NCBI RefSeq assembly: GCF_036924535.1
Contig: NZ_JAZHRT010000001.1
Coordinates: 5,394,001-5,458,000 of the forward strand
Length of the DNA: 64,000 bases
Origin: Bradyrhizobium sp. AZCC 2262
GTDB taxonomy: Bacteria > Pseudomonadota > Alphaproteobacteria > Rhizobiales > Xanthobacteraceae
Direction: 5' to 3'
A program made the translations under genes and the position numbers. This document shows, piece after piece, positions 27,360 to 36,024 of this stretch (position 1 is its first letter; the number at the start of each line of letters is the position of its first letter). Under the pieces are notes generated by a model. It was not told the origin of the DNA. It worked only from the letters and a program-made list of their open reading frames with translations, and did no database searches.

Positions 27360-27991
27360 TGGTCGCCTTCGACGATCAATTTCGTCACCAATTGCGCGAG
27401 CTCTTCATCTGGCGGCGCGACGTGCGGCGATTCCGAACCGATCCGCTTCCTGATGGCGCGCTTGAGCGGCTCATTGACATCGCCTGCCTGTCGCCATCGG
27501 TCGGGCTGAGCCAGCCCTGGCGGTTCGTCATCGTTCAGGACGCGGCAAGACGCAGCGCCGTGGTCGAAGACTACAAGGCCTGCAACGCAGATGCCTTGGC
27601 ATCGTATTCAGGTGAGCGCGCGACGCAATATGCAACGCTCAAACTCTCTGGCCTAGTGGAGGCGCCGGGACATCTGGCTGTCTTTGCGGACAAGGCGAGT
27701 GACATCGGCCACGGCCTTGGACGTATGACGATGACGGAAACGATTGAGTATTCGGTCGTCGCAGCGATCTGCTCGATGTGGCTTGCCGCGCGTGCTGAGG
27801 GCTTCGGGCTCGGTTGGGTGTCGATTCTCAACCCGGCTCGCATCCACGCGATCCTCGATGTGCCGGAATCCTGGCGATTCATCGGATATTTCTGCATCGG
27901 GTACCCCCAGGCAGAGTTCGATCGACCTGAACTTGAGAGAGCTAACTGGGAATATCGACGGGCGCCGAAGGAATTTACGATTCGACGCTAG
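27359..27991 (+). CDS. bluB: 5,6-dimethylbenzimidazole synthase BluB
   Basis: Oxygen-dependent fragmentation of FMN to give the lower ligand of cobalamin. 210 residues of the nitroreductase fold with FIWRRDVRRFRTDPLP, SPSVGLSQPWRFV, LGRMTMTETIEYS and EGFGLGWVSILNP. The ATG overlaps the preceding stop (TGATG). Its presence indicates true cobalamin as the product rather than a pseudocobalamin. Confidence 0.95.
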   Translation: MVAFDDQFRHQLRELFIWRRDVRRFRTDPLPDGALERLIDIACLSPSVGLSQPWRFVIVQDAARRSAVVEDYKACNADALASYSGERATQYATLKLSGLVEAPGHLAVFADKASDIGHGLGRMTMTETIEYSVVAAICSMWLAARAEGFGLGWVSILNPARIHAILDVPESWRFIGYFCIGYPQAEFDRPELERANWEYRRAPKEFTIRR

Positions 27992-28284
27992 TCGCAGGAG
28001 CCTTGCATAGAGTCGTGTCAGCGAACATGGGCGGACGACCGCAATACCTGTCTCTCACCCATCAAGGGCGCTTGTGTATCATGACATCTGAATCGCCTCT
28101 CCATGGTCGCGGCGCTCGCGCGCGAATAGGTATCCGTGCGTGGTGAGGCAAAATTCGGGTGCGCTCGCAAGCGATAAGCACAAATAACTCCAGCCGAGTT
28201 TTGAGTCGGTCGCGTGGTGCATCACGACTTGAATGCGGTGGCGCTCCCGCGTTGGACAGAATGCCGCCCTCTGGGCGTTCGTGG
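27992..28284. other. Intergenic region between bluB and the second riboswitch
   Basis: No supported gene. Open frames on both strands lack ribosome-binding sites and family resemblance. The region carries the upstream DNA of the riboswitch-controlled receptor operon. Confidence 0.5.
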
Positions 28285-28313
28285 TTGACAGCTCTTTCCA
28301 AATAAACTTAGGG
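28285..28313 (+). promoter_or_regulatory. Candidate promoter for the receptor operon
   Basis: TTGACA at 28285-28290 is followed after 17 bases by a weak -10-like TTAGGG. It is placed directly ahead of the second cobalamin riboswitch, which is the expected position. Confidence 0.4.
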
Positions 28314-28334
28314 TCACTACGATGGTTCTCCTTC

Positions 28335-28500
28335 GGGCGATCAAAAGGGAATACGGTGCGGGGATCTCCCCAACGCCGTGGCTGTCCCCGCAACTGTAAG
28401 TGGTGAGCCTTCGCCAAACGCCACTGGGCCAACAGGCCTGGGAAGGCGGCGACAGGCAACGACCCACGAGCCAGGAGACCTGCCGTCAGTCGTGGTCACA
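28335..28500 (+). ncRNA. Cobalamin riboswitch upstream of a TonB-dependent receptor
   Basis: Conserved blocks in order: AAAAGGGAATACGGTGCGGG near 28343, GCTGTCCCCGCAACTGTAAG at 28381, GCCACTGGGCC at 28419, GCCTGGGAAGGCGGCGACAG at 28436, and the B12 box AGCCAGGAGACCTGCC at 28469-28484. About 100 bases separate it from the receptor start. It predicts repression of the receptor by cobalamin. Confidence 0.95.
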
Positions 28501-28603
28501 CGCGAGCACATTGGGCGGGGTGTCCTGGTGGGTGTTGAGCCGTCGTCTCCTTGAGGCAGCGGCCAGACTGCGTTCGCGGTGACGTGCCACGTTATCGCGA
28601 GTA

Positions 28604-30883
28604 ATGTTGATGACCTCCCGTACTATCCTCCCGCCGCGGCACCACCGCGCGTTTCTCAGTTCTATTGCATTCTCCTGCCTTCTTTTGCCCGCCGAAGGCT
28701 GGGCACAATCCGGAAAGCCGAGCCAGACGCTCGACCCCGTGGTGGTGCAGCCGTCGGCGACGCCGCCGCGCGCCCGCAGCACCAAACGCGGCACTGCGAC
28801 GCACAACGCGCGTTCACGCCAGCAGCGCAACGTAGCAGCCAACACCGGCGCACCGGTCGCCACGCCGACCGGTCCTGTCTTCGCCGCGCCGACGCTCAAC
28901 CTCACCGGCACGAGCACCGCCGGCAGCCGACTCGGCCTGACGCGGCTGCAGACGCCGGCCAGCGTGGAGGTGATCTCGGCGGAAACCATCGCCGAGCGCG
29001 GCCAGCAGAATATCCTCGACGCGGTGACGCAAAACGCCACCGGCTTCACGGCAAGCCCCGCACCGGGCAATGGCGGCGTCTCGTTCAATACCCGCGGCTT
29101 CACCGGCCTCGGGTCCGTGATGACGTTGTATGACGGCACCCAGCTTTATATCGGCGCCGGCACTGTGACCTTCCCGTTCGACACCTGGTCGACCGAGCGC
29201 ATCGAGGTGCTGCGCGGCCCTGCGTCGGTGATGTACGGCGCGGGCGCGGTCGGCGGCGCCATCAACGTGGTTTCGAAACTACCGTTGTGGGTCCCTCGCA
29301 ACCAGGCCGAGCTCTCGCTAGACAGCAACATGACGCGGCGAATTGCGGTGGACAGCGGCGGCCCGGTCAACAAGGACGTCGCTTATCGCATCACCGCCTC
29401 CGGCAATATGTCGGACGGCTGGGTCGATCGCGACAACACTTCAAATGTCGCACTTCATGCCGTGGTCCAGATCAGACAGAACGAAGACGTCACCTGGACT
29501 CTGTCTACAGATTACGGCGACCGCAACCCGTCGCGCTATTTCGGCACGCCGCTGATCAACGGCAGGCTCGATGAGTCGCTACGCTTCAAAAATTACAACG
29601 TCAGCGACAGCCACATCCGCTACCAGGACAGTTGGAATCAGGTGAAGACCGAATGGCAGGTCGCCGATGGCATCTCGATCCAGAACACGCTTTACTATCT
29701 GAACTCCAAGCGACACTGGAAGGACGTCGAAAGTTACGCCTATAACCCCGCCACCGGCCTGATCAATCGCAGCAGCGACATCGAGATCTTTCACGATCAG
29801 CAGCAGTTCGGCAACCGCATGGATGCGAAATTCCGCGGGCATATCTTTGGCATGGTCAATGAGTTCCTCGCAGGCTTCGACGTCAACAGCATCAATTTCA
29901 CCCATACCAACAATTCGCCCTTTGGCGGCTCGTCGTCCGTCAACCCGTTCAACTTCGTTCCGGGCATATTCAACAGCCCGAACGCCACGGTTCCCGGCTT
30001 TGGCAGCGTGACCAACCAATACGCGCTATTCGCCGAGAACAGGCTGTCGGTCACCGAGCAACTCTCCCTGATTGCCGGCATCCGTCAGGATGGGCCGACA
30101 ATCACACGCACCGACTATGTCATACCCGGCAACAGCTTCGAAAAATCGTTCTCCTCGACGACCTGGCGTGCGGGTGCGGTCTATACTCCTGTCAAGGACC
30201 TGGCTTTCTATGGCCAATATTCCACCTCAGTCGATCCGGTCGGAGGCCTCATCTCGCTGTCATCCGCAAACAAGAATTTCGACCTGGCTACCGGCAAGCA
30301 GATCGAGATCGGCGTCAAGCAATCGTTCTGGGGCGGCCGCGGCGAATGGACTCTGGCCGGCTATGAGATCGTGAAGAACAACCTGCTCGCACGCGATCCC
30401 AACATTCCATCGCTGACCGTTCAGGTCGGCCAGCAATCGTCGCGCGGTGTCGAGGCATCGGTCGGCCTCCTGCTCGATTACGGTTGGCGAATCGATGCCA
30501 ACACCGCCTTCCTACGCGCGAAGTATGACGACTTCGTGCAGGCGGTCGGCAACGGAAGCGTGAATTATGCCGGCAACGTGCCTGTCAATGTGCCGCAGAA
30601 CGTCTCCAACATCTGGGCGACCTGGGCCTTTGCACCGAACTGGTCGGCCAATGCGGGCGTCCAGATCGTCGGCAAGACCTACGCGGACAATGCCAACACC
30701 ATGACGCGTCCGGCCTACAACATTGTCAATGCCGGCGTGCAGTGGAAGCCCGACCTCAACACCACCGTGTCGTTCCGCGTCTACAATCTTTTCGATGAGG
30801 TTTACACGACGTCGGGCGGCACCACTCAGTGGCTGCTCGGCATGCCGCGCACGGCTCAGCTCGCGGTCAACGTGAAGTTCTGA
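28604..30883 (+). CDS. TonB-dependent outer-membrane receptor under B12 control
   Basis: 759-residue receptor with an N-terminal signal peptide (hydrophobic SSIAFSCLLLPAEGWAQ). The plug domain shows TPASVEVISAETIAERGQQN and VLRGPASVMYGAGAVGGAIN, and the barrel ends AQLAVNVKF with the terminal aromatic needed for outer-membrane insertion. The plug resembles siderophore receptors more than classical BtuB, but the upstream cobalamin riboswitch argues for a corrinoid or cobalt-linked substrate. It is followed two bases after its stop by a PepSY protein. Confidence 0.88.
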   Translation: MLMTSRTILPPRHHRAFLSSIAFSCLLLPAEGWAQSGKPSQTLDPVVVQPSATPPRARSTKRGTATHNARSRQQRNVAANTGAPVATPTGPVFAAPTLNLTGTSTAGSRLGLTRLQTPASVEVISAETIAERGQQNILDAVTQNATGFTASPAPGNGGVSFNTRGFTGLGSVMTLYDGTQLYIGAGTVTFPFDTWSTERIEVLRGPASVMYGAGAVGGAINVVSKLPLWVPRNQAELSLDSNMTRRIAVDSGGPVNKDVAYRITASGNMSDGWVDRDNTSNVALHAVVQIRQNEDVTWTLSTDYGDRNPSRYFGTPLINGRLDESLRFKNYNVSDSHIRYQDSWNQVKTEWQVADGISIQNTLYYLNSKRHWKDVESYAYNPATGLINRSSDIEIFHDQQQFGNRMDAKFRGHIFGMVNEFLAGFDVNSINFTHTNNSPFGGSSSVNPFNFVPGIFNSPNATVPGFGSVTNQYALFAENRLSVTEQLSLIAGIRQDGPTITRTDYVIPGNSFEKSFSSTTWRAGAVYTPVKDLAFYGQYSTSVDPVGGLISLSSANKNFDLATGKQIEIGVKQSFWGGRGEWTLAGYEIVKNNLLARDPNIPSLTVQVGQQSSRGVEASVGLLLDYGWRIDANTAFLRAKYDDFVQAVGNGSVNYAGNVPVNVPQNVSNIWATWAFAPNWSANAGVQIVGKTYADNANTMTRPAYNIVNAGVQWKPDLNTTVSFRVYNLFDEVYTTSGGTTQWLLGMPRTAQLAVNVKF

Positions 30884-30885
30884 GC

Positions 30886-32331
30886 GTGGCACGCGGTCTG
30901 AAACGAACACTCCGGCGGTGGCTGTATATCGGCCACCGCTGGGTCGGCATCGTCACCTGCCTGTTCTTCGCGATGTGGTTCATTTCCGGCGTGGTGATGA
31001 TGTATGTCGCCTTTCCCGGCCTTTCCGACAAGGAAAGGCTGGCGGCGCTTCCTCATATTCAGTGGGAGAAGGTGGCGCTATCGCCGGACGACGCGATGAA
31101 GGCGGCGGCCGCTACACGCTATCCGCGCGATCTCAGGCTTTCGATGCTCGCCGACGAACCGGTCTATCGGATGACCGCCTGGGACGGAAAACGGCAGGCG
31201 ATCTCTGCGGCCGATGGCCGCACCATTGTCAACCTGTCCGAACAGCAGGCGCTTGCGGTCGCGCGACACCATCGCGCAAGTAGATCACCTCAGCTCGAAG
31301 AGATCATCGATCGCGACCAGTGGAGCGTCACCGCCCGCTACGATCCGCTGCGACCGCTGTATTTGATTACACTCGGGGACGATGCCGGCACCAAACTCTA
31401 TGTCTCCTCGCGCACCGGCGAGATCGCGCTTGACACCAACCGCACCGAACGCGTCTGGAACTGGCTCGGCTCGATTCCGCACTGGATCTACCCCGCCGTG
31501 CTGCGCAAAGACGGACCGTTGTGGCGGCTGGTGGTGCTGTGGATATCCGGCATCTGCCTGATCGTCAGCGTCACCGGCATCTGGATCGGCATCCTGCGCG
31601 TGCGGCTGAAGCGGCGCTATGCGAGCGGTAGGATCACGCCATATCGCGGCTGGATGGCATGGCATCACCTCACCGGCCTGATTGCCGGCATCTTCGTGCT
31701 GACCTGGATGTTCTCCGGCTGGCTGTCGCTCAATCCCGGCGAATATTTTGCAGGCCGCAACACGACGCCCGAGGTGCTGCAACGCTATGCTGGCCACGAT
31801 GCGCCGACCATTGCGGCGAAGCTGCCAACACCACAATCTCAAGCGGTCGAAGCGCGCTTCGTCTGGCTCGATGGCAGCCCGATGATGATCGTCGCATCGA
31901 GCGACGGCGTGCAAACGCCGCTGGATGCGACATCGGGCGAATCTGCAAAACTGACACAGGATCGCCTCGGAGCTGCCGCGGCGAAATTGCTGCCGCGAGC
32001 TCAGATCACAGAGCAACTAATCCTCCGTGAATACGACGCTTATTGGTACGCACATCATCACGACCGCGAATTGCCGGTGCTGCGTGCGATGTTTGATGAC
32101 GACGCGAAGACGTGGTTTCACATCAGCCCGGTCACGGGCGACATCGTTGGCCGCGTGGACAGCAGCCGGCGCACTTATCGCTGGATGTTCAACGCACTGC
32201 ACAGTTTCGATTTTCAACTACTGCTGATGTATCGCCCGGCGTGGGACATTGTGGTGTGGCTGCTGTCGATCCTCGGTACCATCGTGTCGGTGAGCGGTGT
32301 CGTGATCGGCTGGCGCTATTTGCGCGGCTGA
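30886..32331 (+). CDS. PepSY-domain transmembrane protein
   Basis: About 481 residues from a GTG at 30886; the ATG frame opening at 30829 overlaps the receptor in another frame and is unlikely. The pattern is typical of PepSY-associated membrane proteins linked to TonB receptors: RRWLYIGHRWVGIVTCLFF at the N-terminus, periplasmic PepSY-like domains, a second WHHLTGLIAGIFVLTWMFSG helix, and a final pair of helices. Such proteins are thought to help reduce or release imported metal complexes at the inner membrane; this is family knowledge, not proof. Confidence 0.8.
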   Translation: MARGLKRTLRRWLYIGHRWVGIVTCLFFAMWFISGVVMMYVAFPGLSDKERLAALPHIQWEKVALSPDDAMKAAAATRYPRDLRLSMLADEPVYRMTAWDGKRQAISAADGRTIVNLSEQQALAVARHHRASRSPQLEEIIDRDQWSVTARYDPLRPLYLITLGDDAGTKLYVSSRTGEIALDTNRTERVWNWLGSIPHWIYPAVLRKDGPLWRLVVLWISGICLIVSVTGIWIGILRVRLKRRYASGRITPYRGWMAWHHLTGLIAGIFVLTWMFSGWLSLNPGEYFAGRNTTPEVLQRYAGHDAPTIAAKLPTPQSQAVEARFVWLDGSPMMIVASSDGVQTPLDATSGESAKLTQDRLGAAAAKLLPRAQITEQLILREYDAYWYAHHHDRELPVLRAMFDDDAKTWFHISPVTGDIVGRVDSSRRTYRWMFNALHSFDFQLLLMYRPAWDIVVWLLSILGTIVSVSGVVIGWRYLRG

Positions 32332-32460
32332 AGCGAATCCGCCCCGCAGATGACTCGACTTTTGCGCTAAGAGCGAGCAGCTACAATGACGCTTGGCTCG
32401 CTCACAATCGCTCACCGCAAAGCTCCTGATTCTGTTATGAAATAAGCCAAGTGTAGGACA

Positions 32461-32583
32461 TCACCACTTAAAGGAAGCGGCCACCTGGTAGCTGCGCGGC
32501 GCGCCGAGGATGATCCGGTCCGTGTATCCGGGATCACCCCAGGCCGCGTAGAGCTTGTTGGTGAGGCTCTTGGCGCGGAAGTG
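32461..32583 (-). pseudogene. C-terminal fragment of a TonB-dependent receptor
   Basis: The minus-strand frame reads HFRAKSLTNKLYAAWGDPG and ends QVAASFKW followed by a stop, the signature end of an outer-membrane barrel with its terminal aromatic. Nothing upstream in the same frame continues the barrel; the sequence instead meets the stop of the ABC ATPase gene at 32586. This is the tail of a lost receptor gene at a rearrangement junction. Confidence 0.65.
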
Positions 32584-32585
32584 CG

Positions 32586-33287
32586 TCATAAGCGCATGTG
32601 CTCGTCGATCCGCGCGGCCGAACCGACATCGACCGATCCGGTATCCACTACCTCGCCGCGTTTGAACACCGCAAACCGATCCGCAAGTCCGAGAACAAAG
32701 GACAAATGCTGCTCAACCACCAGCATTGCGGTACCGCGGTCGCGCCTGACCGCCGCCAGAACTTCGGCGAGCCGGTCAACGACCGAAGGCTGCAGCCCTT
32801 CGGTCACCTCGTCGAGAAGAAACAGGCGCGGTTCGGCGATTAGTCCGCGCGCCACGATCAGCATCTTCTGCTCACCGCCCGACAGCGTGCCGGCACGCTG
32901 GTAGAGCCGCGCAGTGATGACGGGAAACCAGTCGTTGATATCGGCGAGCCTGGCTTCGAAGCCGCGATCATCGCTGAGACCGAGCCGCAGGTTGTCGCGC
33001 ACGCTGAGATCCTGGAACAGCGCCTGCTCCTGCGGGGCGTAAGCCAGGCCCAACGCGCGTTTGCGGAACGGAGCGAGCCGCGTGACGTCGCGTCCATCAA
33101 GGCGGACTGCCCCGTCCCATGCCGGCAGGAACGAAAGGATCGTTTTCAGCAGCGACGACTTGCCCATGCCGTTCTTGCCGACAAGGGCGACGATCTCGCC
33201 TGGTCCAACCTGCAGCGAAACCCCATGAATGACGGTCGAACTGCCGTAGCCGCTGGTCAGATTGACGAGTTCGAGCGCAGCGGTCAT
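32586..33287 (-). CDS. Branched-chain-type ABC transporter ATP-binding protein (LivF type)
   Basis: 233-residue ATPase with Walker A GKNGMGKSS, signature SGGEQKML, Walker B LFLLDEVTEGL and a switch histidine in VEQHLSF. The composition matches the LivF/UrtE branch. It is the last gene of the amide-module operon and overlaps the preceding fusion gene by four bases. The substrate is inferred from linkage to amiC, amiR and an amidase, so short-chain amides, urea or similar. Confidence 0.88.
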   Translation of the reverse strand: MTAALELVNLTSGYGSSTVIHGVSLQVGPGEIVALVGKNGMGKSSLLKTILSFLPAWDGAVRLDGRDVTRLAPFRKRALGLAYAPQEQALFQDLSVRDNLRLGLSDDRGFEARLADINDWFPVITARLYQRAGTLSGGEQKMLIVARGLIAEPRLFLLDEVTEGLQPSVVDRLAEVLAAVRRDRGTAMLVVEQHLSFVLGLADRFAVFKRGEVVDTGSVDVGSAARIDEHMRL

Positions 33288-35128
33288 GGCGTCACCCCTG
33301 CTTGCTTCGGCCGGGTGCTGCCGGTGTAGATCTCGCGGATCAGCGGGTCATCGACAATTTCGGCCACCGGCCCGTCGAGGGCGACCCGCCCCTGGTGCAA
33401 CAGGATGATGCGCGAGGAGATCCGGCGGACGAAATCGAGATCATGCTCGATGATCAACACGCATAGCCGTTCACGCGCCACCAGATCGGTGAGAACCGCG
33501 GCGAACCCCTGACGTTCGGCGCGCGTCAGCCCCGCCGTCGGTTCGTCCAGCAGCAGCACCTGCGGCTCAAGCGCCAGGACCATCGCGAGTTCAAGGGCCT
33601 GTTTCAGGCCGTGGCTGAGAAAGCGCGCCTCCTGGTCCAGCCGTTCGGCCAGACCCGAACTCTCCACCACGGCGCGCGCCGCTGCCGGCAGGGCCAGCAC
33701 CGGCGAGGCTGCGATCAGGGATGGCCGCTCACTCCTCGTCCGCGCGACGCGCAGGCAATCGGCCACGCTCAACGTCTCGAAAACGGATGCCGCCTGAAAC
33801 TTGCGTCCAAGGCCAAGGCCCACGATGCGATCGGGCGACAGACGGCCGATCGACTGTCCACAAATGCGCACGGCACCTTCCGAGCGCTCGCGCCCGTCAG
33901 CCAGACAGCGGATCAATGTCGTCTTGCCGGCGCCATTCGGCCCGACAATGCTGACGAGCTCGCCCTGCCGCGCCGTGAAGGAAACGCCTGATAGCACCGA
34001 AAGACTGCCGAAATGTCTGGAGACGCTGTCGACCTCCACCACGACAGCGTCGCGGTCCGGCGCTGGGGCGGTGCGTTCGAGCGTCGTCAGACTGACGGGC
34101 GAAAGGGCGCGCCCAAGCAACACCTGCAGGCGGGGATGTATCGCCGCGCTTGCGTCGCGCAAACTGCCAAACAGTCCGCCCGGCAGCACCACGATGACCA
34201 GCACGAACGCCACGCCCACAATCAGCTCCCACACAAAGGGCAGACTGCTTGAGAGATAGGCGCTTGCAACTTCGATCACCAAGGCGCCGACGACCGCACC
34301 TATCAGGGATCCGCGTCCCCCCAGCGCCACCATGACGACGAGTTGGGTGCCAAATACGAAACCGGCATTTTCGGGCGCGGCGACGCCGCTGAAGCCGACA
34401 TAGCCTAACCCGGCCAAAGCCGCGACGACGCCCATCACGACGCTGAGAGCGATGCGCACCCGCGCCGTATCGATTCCCAGATAGGCGCAGCGCTCGTCAT
34501 TGTCGCGCATCGCACCCAGCACCCGACCTGCATCGCTCGAGAGCACGATCCAGGCGATAACGAGCGTGGCGAGGACGGCGCCCCCGGCGAGGCGGAACCA
34601 GTTCTCGAGCGAAAGGTCGAAGCTGTCGAAACCGACCAGCCCGCTGGAAGAGCCTGTAAACGTGCTGCCCGAGTAAAGTAGCTGTACCAGGACGATCGGA
34701 AGGACCAGCGAGACCACGGAGGCATAGAGCGGCGTCGATCCCGGATAGAAAGAAAGCCAGCCGACAAATCCCGCTACAACGGCGGCAAGTCCGACCGCCG
34801 CGCCGAGCGCCAGCAGCGCTTGCCACGGCCCGAAGCCGAACTGGGTGAAACCGATCGCCAGGGCATAGGCGCCGATGCCGAAAAAGGCGGACTGCCCGAA
34901 GGTGAGCGTGCCGCTGTATCCCCACAGCACATCCACCGTCAGCGCGGCGATCGCGACAAACAGCGCACGGACCAGGATATTCAAGGTGTAGGTATCAAGT
35001 ATCCATGGGCCGACGACGACAAGCGCCGCCGCCAGGAGCGAAGGAATCGCAACGCGGACAAGTGCGCGCGGCAAGCCCGGCAACGACAGCGACGCGTGGG
35101 ACCAGAGGGCGGAGCCGAGGTCAGGCAC
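33284..35128 (-). CDS. Fused permease-ATPase (LivM-LivG type) of an ABC transporter
   Basis: 614 residues from a GTG at 35128. Residues about 20-325 are a LivM-type permease (multiple helices, AMRDNDERCAYLGIDT, VVMVALGGRGSLIG). Residues about 365-610 are a complete LivG-type ATPase with Walker A GPNGAGKTT, an SHGLKQALE signature in place of the usual SGG, Walker B VLLLDEPTAGL and IIEHDLDFV. A short linker joins them without an internal stop. Fusion of these normally separate subunits is uncommon but known in the family. The start overlaps the upstream permease stop by eight bases. Confidence 0.87.
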   Translation of the reverse strand: MPDLGSALWSHASLSLPGLPRALVRVAIPSLLAAALVVVGPWILDTYTLNILVRALFVAIAALTVDVLWGYSGTLTFGQSAFFGIGAYALAIGFTQFGFGPWQALLALGAAVGLAAVVAGFVGWLSFYPGSTPLYASVVSLVLPIVLVQLLYSGSTFTGSSSGLVGFDSFDLSLENWFRLAGGAVLATLVIAWIVLSSDAGRVLGAMRDNDERCAYLGIDTARVRIALSVVMGVVAALAGLGYVGFSGVAAPENAGFVFGTQLVVMVALGGRGSLIGAVVGALVIEVASAYLSSSLPFVWELIVGVAFVLVIVVLPGGLFGSLRDASAAIHPRLQVLLGRALSPVSLTTLERTAPAPDRDAVVVEVDSVSRHFGSLSVLSGVSFTARQGELVSIVGPNGAGKTTLIRCLADGRERSEGAVRICGQSIGRLSPDRIVGLGLGRKFQAASVFETLSVADCLRVARTRSERPSLIAASPVLALPAAARAVVESSGLAERLDQEARFLSHGLKQALELAMVLALEPQVLLLDEPTAGLTRAERQGFAAVLTDLVARERLCVLIIEHDLDFVRRISSRIILLHQGRVALDGPVAEIVDDPLIREIYTGSTRPKQAGVTP

Positions 35129-35957
35129 GGGCGAATCCTTCCGGTCGAAGCCGCAGCGCCACGGCAGCAAGCACGGCGATGGTGAGCCCGCCGAGGATCG
35201 GGCTGATGAACGTCGAGGCCAGCACCTGCAGCCCGCCGAGCACGAGGCAGGATAGGCCGAGTGTCGGCAGCGATCCGCCTGAAATCATGACCAGCATGAA
35301 CGCGCCGATCAACCAGGACAGCCCCATATTGGGATCGACGCTCGCCAGCGGCGTGATCAGCGCACCTGCGATGGCCGCCAGGCCGCAACCGATGCCGAAG
35401 GTGATGAGACGAACACGCGTGCTGTCGATACCGAGACCCTGCGCCAGGTTCTCGTTCATGATGACGGCGCGGGTGGAGAGACCAAGCCGCGTACCGTTGA
35501 GCAGCATCGTGAACAGTCCGGCGATGACGAACGCCGCCACCACCAGCAGCAGGCGATAGCTCGAATAGTCCTCGCTGAAGATCGCCAGCGTGCCCGAGAC
35601 AGGAGCCGGCACAAACTGCACTTCCCGCCCGAAGCCGAGGGTCACCAGTTGGCCGATGACGATGCTCAGACCCCAAGTCGCCAGGATCGCGTCCAGCGGA
35701 CGACCGTAGAGCTGCCGCACCACGATGCGTTCGGCCGCAGCCCCGGTCAATCCGCCGACCAGGAAGGCAACAGCAGGAGCCAGCACCGGCGGCAAACCGA
35801 AGCGGGAGGCAACCAGTGCGGTGTAGGCGCCGATGGTGATGAACGATGCGTGGGCAAAGTTGATGATCTTCATCACGCCGAACACAATCAGCAGGCCGGC
35901 GGACACGATGAAGAGGATCGCAGCCGTGGTGACGATATCGAGCACGAGTGTGATCAT
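35121..35957 (-). CDS. Branched-chain-type ABC transporter permease (LivH type)
   Basis: 278-residue membrane protein with FGVMKIINFAHASFITIGAY near the N-terminus, AERIVVRQLYGRPLDAILAT and AVIMNENLAQGLGID, the usual LivH/UrtB markers. It lies between the binding protein and the permease-ATPase fusion in the amide operon. Confidence 0.9.
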   Translation of the reverse strand: MITLVLDIVTTAAILFIVSAGLLIVFGVMKIINFAHASFITIGAYTALVASRFGLPPVLAPAVAFLVGGLTGAAAERIVVRQLYGRPLDAILATWGLSIVIGQLVTLGFGREVQFVPAPVSGTLAIFSEDYSSYRLLLVVAAFVIAGLFTMLLNGTRLGLSTRAVIMNENLAQGLGIDSTRVRLITFGIGCGLAAIAGALITPLASVDPNMGLSWLIGAFMLVMISGGSLPTLGLSCLVLGGLQVLASTFISPILGGLTIAVLAAVALRLRPEGFARA

Positions 35958-36024
35958 GAGGGCGAACCAAGTTGGGCCGCGGCGGAAGAAGGCACTATCC
36001 TCCTCCCGCCGCCGATGGTCGACA

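Noticed and set aside
27992..28470. Minus-strand frames over the second riboswitch
   Set aside because: They read through conserved riboswitch blocks in antisense and have no protein resemblance.
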